From assembly GCA_013152075.1 (NCBI GenBank), contig JAADHD010000191.1, positions 1 through 9,678 on the forward strand: a stretch of 9,678 nt of DNA, in the 5' to 3' direction. The notes beneath the pieces were generated by a model, which made no database searches, was not told the origin of the DNA, and saw nothing but the letters and a program-made list of their open reading frames with translations. Shown here one piece after another: positions 6,772 through 9,678 of this stretch; within the stretch, counting starts at the first letter, position 1, and each line of letters starts with the position of its first letter. This DNA is from Verrucomicrobiota bacterium. GTDB lineage: Bacteria; Verrucomicrobiota; Verrucomicrobiia; Verrucomicrobiales; DEV007. The translations under genes were made by a program, and so were the position numbers.

Positions 6772-7361
6772 AACTTCACCTCAGCTTGAAGAGCGCATTC
6801 TAATTCCGCCATGTACTGATCGCGCGGAATTTCAATACAACCGAACTGCTCAAGATGAGAATTGCTCCATTGGGTATCGAGAAGCACAAACCCCCTCTCC
6901 TTCAAGTGCGCGACCAGATGAACCAGAGCTACTTTCGAAGCATCCGTTCTCTTACTAAACATCGATTCACCAAAAAAAGCTCCTCCAATACTAACGCCAT
7001 ACAGTCCTCCGACGAGCTCTCCTTCGTACCAGCTTTCCACCGAATGCGCCCAACCCGATTCGTGCAACCGAATGTAACTCGCCTGAATACCAGAGCTGAT
7101 CCACGTCTCCGTCCGATCCGCACACATTTCTATGACGGAAGGAAAAACCGTATCCATTCGAATCTCGTATTCTCCCTTTTTCAACGCTCTTTTCAATCCA
7201 TGAGGAATATGAAATTCATCCAGCGGAATCACTCCCCTGGGATCCGGCGCATACCATCCGAGTTGTTCTTTTCCTGACTCATCCTCATCCGCCATAGGAA
7301 ACAAGCCCATTTGATACGCCTGGAGCAACATGTCAGCTTCGATTTTAATACTAGGATTCAT
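6768..7361 (-). CDS. aat: Leucyl/phenylalanyl-tRNA--protein transferase
   Basis: Aat moves Leu or Phe from its tRNA onto proteins with an N-terminal Lys or Arg, making them substrates of ClpS/ClpAP in the N-degron pathway; it is cytoplasmic. The start ATG at 7361 gives 197 residues, near the short end of the family. Conserved blocks are AYQMGLFPMAD (15-25), WYAPDPRGVIP (36-46), the stretch from YIRLHESGWAHSVESW (96-111), and LVGGLYGVSIGGAFFGESMF (117-136). After these come TDASKVALVHL and LLDTQWSNSHLEQFG. The usual DCQ reads DTQ. Upstream in-frame extension to a TTG at 7421 would run into the coaD start and lacks conservation, so 7361 is preferred. It is divergent from coaD across 54 bp, which must hold both promoters or share one region. 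Confidence 0.95.
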   Translation of the reverse strand: MNPSIKIEADMLLQAYQMGLFPMADEDESGKEQLGWYAPDPRGVIPLDEFHIPHGLKRALKKGEYEIRMDTVFPSVIEMCADRTETWISSGIQASYIRLHESGWAHSVESWYEGELVGGLYGVSIGGAFFGESMFSKRTDASKVALVHLVAHLKERGFVLLDTQWSNSHLEQFGCIEIPRDQYMAELECALQAEVKF

Positions 7362-7415
7362 TGGCGGTATTACTCGTTCTAGGCAACAATAACAGTGCTT
7401 ACCGAGCCAACCAAA

Positions 7416-7898
7416 ATGCAAAAGTCAATATATCCAGGAAGTTTTGATCCGCTTCACAACGGACACCTCGACGTAATTGGGCGCGCGGCACGTCTGTGCG
7501 ACTCCGTGGTTGTAGCTGTAGCCGTCAATTCCGCAAAAAACGCCTTACTCTCTGCTGAAGAACGTATCGAGATCATTCAAGATGCGGTTGCCCACATTCC
7601 CGGCGTTTCAGTAGTCGAATTCGACGGCTTGCTGGTTGATTTCGTGATCGAACAAAAAGCCGATTGCATCATTCGTGGTCTCCGCGCCATTTCGGATTTT
7701 GAATACGAATTCCAGATGGCGCTGATGAATCGCCAACTTCGCTCGGATGTTGAAACCATTTTTCTGATGCCCAGTCAGGAACATATTTATCTCAGCTCGC
7801 GCATCATTAAAGAAATCGCCAGCACCGGCAATGACGTGCGGGACTTCATTTCAGAAAAAGCCGCTCTGGCAATCGGTAGAAAACTGCCTCATAAATAG
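7416..7898 (+). CDS. coaD: Phosphopantetheine adenylyltransferase
   Basis: CoaD joins 4'-phosphopantetheine to ATP giving dephospho-CoA and pyrophosphate, the penultimate step of coenzyme A synthesis. The 160-residue length matches the usual size. Visible are the nucleotidyltransferase motif YPGSFDPLHNGH (6-17, with the HxGH signature at 14-17) and IIRGLRAISDFEYEFQMALMNR (85-106), the substrate-binding block. The second nucleotide motif is LSSRIIKEIA (126-135; more often SST or SSS). The ATG at 7416 places the conserved start directly at the N-terminus; an in-frame GTG at 7395 would add seven unsupported residues. No Shine-Dalgarno sequence precedes it. It heads the run coaD-DUF177-rpmF, with 11 bp to the next gene. 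Confidence 0.97.
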   Translation: MQKSIYPGSFDPLHNGHLDVIGRAARLCDSVVVAVAVNSAKNALLSAEERIEIIQDAVAHIPGVSVVEFDGLLVDFVIEQKADCIIRGLRAISDFEYEFQMALMNRQLRSDVETIFLMPSQEHIYLSSRIIKEIASTGNDVRDFISEKAALAIGRKLPHK

Positions 7899-7909
7899 CT
7901 TTTACGGAA

Positions 7910-8401
7910 ATGATTATTCGATTTGGTGACCTCGAAAGCGATCAAGCCACCCTTAAAGGTGAGCTGGAAATAGATATTTTTCAGATCGAAAGCGACGGCG
8001 ATGTGCGATCCATCGGCCCTGTCAGCTGTGATTTCCATACATCGATCAGCGGCGAACACCTGATCGTTGACGGAAAATTAACCGTTCATTCCCAGCTCCG
8101 CTGTGTAGGATGCCTTGAGGATTTCACCTATCTGCAGGATTTTAACGATTTTCACACGGAAATTAAAATCGATGACGACAGGTCCATTGACCTGACAGAG
8201 CACCTTCGGGACGATATTTTGCTAAAAATCCCCACTTATCCACGCTGTATCGATGGAACTCTCGTGGACAGAATTTGTCCCATGGATGGCCCGTTTTCCT
8301 TTGAAACTAAAGGGGAAACCCCTCCTTCAGGGCAGGCAAAAAAAGACCAGCCCCCCGATGTTTGGGATGCTCTTGAAAATTTGGACACTGGAGACCATTG
8401 A
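7910..8401 (+). CDS. DUF177/YceD family protein linked to 23S rRNA and L32
   Basis: The 163-residue protein fits the DUF177 (YceD) family, whose members are needed for normal 23S rRNA accumulation and are nearly always found just before rpmF. The family pattern is visible as a Cys pair in LRCVGCLEDF (C65, C68), the acidic stretch IDLTEHLRDDILLKIPTYPRC (about 93-113), and another pair, C113 and C123, toward the C-terminus. The four cysteines could bind zinc. The tail (about 133-163) is Pro/Gly/charged and ends with WDALENL, a common C-terminal feature of the family. It starts 11 bp after the coaD stop, with a weak GGA just before the ATG, so translation may be coupled. It probably assists large-subunit assembly together with L32 encoded next. 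Confidence 0.85.
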   Translation: MIIRFGDLESDQATLKGELEIDIFQIESDGDVRSIGPVSCDFHTSISGEHLIVDGKLTVHSQLRCVGCLEDFTYLQDFNDFHTEIKIDDDRSIDLTEHLRDDILLKIPTYPRCIDGTLVDRICPMDGPFSFETKGETPPSGQAKKDQPPDVWDALENLDTGDH

Positions 8402-8449
8402 CAATCCTCTTTTTTGAGCGTTAATCCCCTCCTAACAAAGCGACAGATT

Positions 8450-8632
8450 ATGGCAGTCCCAAAACGCAGAACTTCAAAAATGAAAAAACGCCTACGCAGA
8501 AGCGGTCAACGCTGGCGTGCGGTTAAACTGAAAACTTGCCCTGAATGTGGCAGTGCAACCCAGTCTCACACGGCTTGCCCTTCGTGTGGATATTATCGAG
8601 ACCGTCAAGTGTTGACTATTGACACTTTCTAG
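8450..8632 (+). CDS. rpmF: 50S ribosomal protein L32 (bL32), zinc-ribbon form
   Basis: The 60-residue protein begins MAVPKRRTSKMKKRLRR, the canonical L32 N-terminus, which fixes the start at 8450 rather than an upstream in-frame codon at 8414. It carries an intact zinc ribbon, C30-PE-C33 and C43-PS-C46, so it is the zinc-containing type. It is very basic, as expected of a ribosomal protein. It lies 48 bp after the DUF177 gene and is followed by a strong intrinsic terminator, making it the likely last gene of the coaD-DUF177-rpmF transcript. Confidence 0.97.
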   Translation: MAVPKRRTSKMKKRLRRSGQRWRAVKLKTCPECGSATQSHTACPSCGYYRDRQVLTIDTF

Positions 8633-8675
8633 CTGGCTGCTCATAATCGGGCGGCTTCCCATTAGAACCGTAAGC

Positions 8676-8708
8676 AGAGGCCACCTTTCACAGGTGGCTC
8701 TTTTGTTT
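8676..8708 (+). terminator. Intrinsic terminator after rpmF
   Basis: A GC-rich stem GCCACCT (8680-8686) pairs perfectly with AGGTGGC (8692-8698) around a 5-base loop. It can be extended by AGA/TCT (8676-8678 with 8699-8701) if G8679 is bulged. A T-rich run, TCTTTTGTTT, follows at 8699-8708. This is a typical Rho-independent terminator 44 bp after the rpmF stop. Confidence 0.8.
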
Positions 8709-8757
8709 CAAATCTAATGCTAAATATTTTTCATCCTTTATATCACCTGAATCTAAC

Positions 8758-9678
8758 GTGAAAATTGCTGTCGATGCCATGGGTGGCGATAACGCACCTC
8801 AATGCGTAATCGCTGGAGTCAAAGACGCTCTGTCCGAGCTGCCCTTTATAGAAAAAATCTTCCTCGCGGGTGACGAAGAAGCCGTGAAGGCTGAAATGGA
8901 TCGTCAGGCGTTCAGTCATGCAAAGGTCGAAATCGTGCACGCTCCTGAAACAGTTGGCATGAATGAAGGAGCCGTGCAATCCGTACGGCGGAAGAAAAAA
9001 TCTTCAATCGCTGTCGCCGTCGATCTGGTGAAGAATGGAGACAGCGCTGCTGTCGTCAGTGCCGGAAATACTGGAGCCGCAGTTGCCAGCACCACCATCA
9101 AGCTACGCACCTTGCCCGGAATCGAACGCGCCGGAATCGCCTCTGCACTACCAAACGAGAATGGCCCGTGCAATATCATTGATGCCGGAGCCAACGTCGA
9201 CGCAAAACCGAATCATTTACTCCAGTATGCCATCATGGGCAGCGTTTATGCCGAACATGTGCAAGGAAAGAAAAATCCTGTCGTCGGATTAATGTCAGTT
9301 GGAGAAGAAGACAGTAAAGGAAGCGATTTTACACGGGAAGTATTCGGTCTCTTGAAAGACTCACCACTCAATTTCAAAGGAAACGTAGAAGGCCACGATC
9401 TCTTCGAATCACCCATCGATGTGGTGGTTTGTGATGGATTCATCGGCAACGTGGTGCTGAAAAGTTGCGAAGCCACAGCTAAAGTCATGTTTAAATGGCT
9501 CAAACACGAACTCAATATGTCGCCATTCAGACAGATGGGAGCCCTGATGGCCAAAGGAGCCTTTGTCGCCACTCTTGAAAAAGGGAATTACGAAAATTAT
9601 GGCGGCAGCCCCCTTCTCGGGGTAAATGGTATCTGCATCATCGCTCACGGTTCCAGCTCGCCTCTGGCAATGAAAAAT
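8758..9678 (+). CDS. plsX: Phosphate acyltransferase PlsX, 3' end outside window
   Basis: PlsX makes acyl-phosphate from acyl-ACP for the PlsY route of phosphatidic acid synthesis; it is a peripheral membrane enzyme. The frame is open from a GTG at 8758 to the right edge: 307 codons of a family usually about 330-345 long, so only the last few tens of residues are missing. Family blocks are complete: IAVDAMGGDNAP (3-14), KKSSIAVAVDLVKNG (80-94), VVSAGNTGAAVA (99-110), IIDAGANVDAKP (140-151), VGEEDSKG (181-188), and NFKGNVEGHDLF (205-216). VVVCDGFIGNVVLK (222-235), YGGSPLLGVNG (281-291) and IIAHGSS (294-300) follow. The GTG directly precedes the conserved KIAVDAMGG, so the start is well placed, although no Shine-Dalgarno sequence is seen. 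The terminator upstream means it probably has its own promoter in 8709-8757, which I could not pinpoint. fabH often follows in other bacteria. Confidence 0.96.
   Translation, partial: MKIAVDAMGGDNAPQCVIAGVKDALSELPFIEKIFLAGDEEAVKAEMDRQAFSHAKVEIVHAPETVGMNEGAVQSVRRKKKSSIAVAVDLVKNGDSAAVVSAGNTGAAVASTTIKLRTLPGIERAGIASALPNENGPCNIIDAGANVDAKPNHLLQYAIMGSVYAEHVQGKKNPVVGLMSVGEEDSKGSDFTREVFGLLKDSPLNFKGNVEGHDLFESPIDVVVCDGFIGNVVLKSCEATAKVMFKWLKHELNMSPFRQMGALMAKGAFVATLEKGNYENYGGSPLLGVNGICIIAHGSSSPLAMKN

Noticed and set aside
7386..7414. Possible aat promoter on the minus strand (TTGGTT, 17 bp, TATTGT)
   Set aside because: Spacing is right, but only 3 of 6 and 4 of 6 bases match the consensus, so it is too weak to list as a feature.
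8739..8744. TATATC as a -10 box for plsX
   Set aside because: No acceptable -35 hexamer lies 16-18 bp upstream, and the stretch is simply AT-rich after the terminator.

Overview
The window is chromosomal bacterial DNA, most likely from the PVC superphylum and probably a verrucomicrobium. The pointers are the DUF1549/DUF1553 plus DUF1501 gene pair, which is largely a Planctomycetes/Verrucomicrobia trait, a secreted formylglycine-type sulfatase, and housekeeping genes of ordinary bacterial type. No rRNA, tRNA, insertion sequence, phage gene or CRISPR array is visible. Coding density is very high: the longest gene-free stretches are about 155 bp (6197-6351) and 125 bp (8633-8757).

Layout. (1) Bases 1-3527, plus strand: the 3' part of a DUF1549/DUF1553 (PSCyt2/PSD1) protein with a CxxCH motif, then a Tat-exported DUF1501 protein, then an exported coiled-coil protein of unknown function. 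The three lie in one direction with gaps of only 27 and 36 bp, so they are probably an operon. (2) Bases 3552-6196, minus strand: DUF423 membrane protein, secreted sulfatase and a two-domain GNAT acetyltransferase, in that transcriptional order and tightly spaced. (3) Bases 6197-6351: a divergent promoter region with a TTGACA box and a 7-bp-arm inverted repeat. (4) Bases 6352-6771: a small single-pass membrane protein resembling the partner proteins of ECF sigma factors. (5) Bases 6768-7361, minus strand: aat, whose stop codon overlaps that of the preceding convergent gene. (6) Bases 7416-8632, plus strand: coaD, a DUF177/YceD protein and rpmF. (7) A clear intrinsic terminator at about 8676-8708, followed by plsX, which starts at GTG 8758 and runs off the right edge.

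How the genes fit together. The right half is core metabolism: CoA synthesis (coaD), ribosome assembly (DUF177 and L32), phospholipid synthesis (plsX) and N-degron tagging (aat). The DUF177-rpmF-plsX order is an old conserved arrangement, here interrupted by a terminator. The left half is the accessory part: an exported redox-like/AlkP-fold module of unknown biochemical role next to a sulfatase, consistent with (but not proof of) use of sulfated polysaccharide.

I do not see a convincing new defence, mobile or RNA-based system. The least understood part is the 3-3527 operon, in particular its coiled-coil third gene. The most concrete oddities are the sulfatase active-site substitutions (His to Gln in the GKW motif) and the palindrome at 6309-6325.
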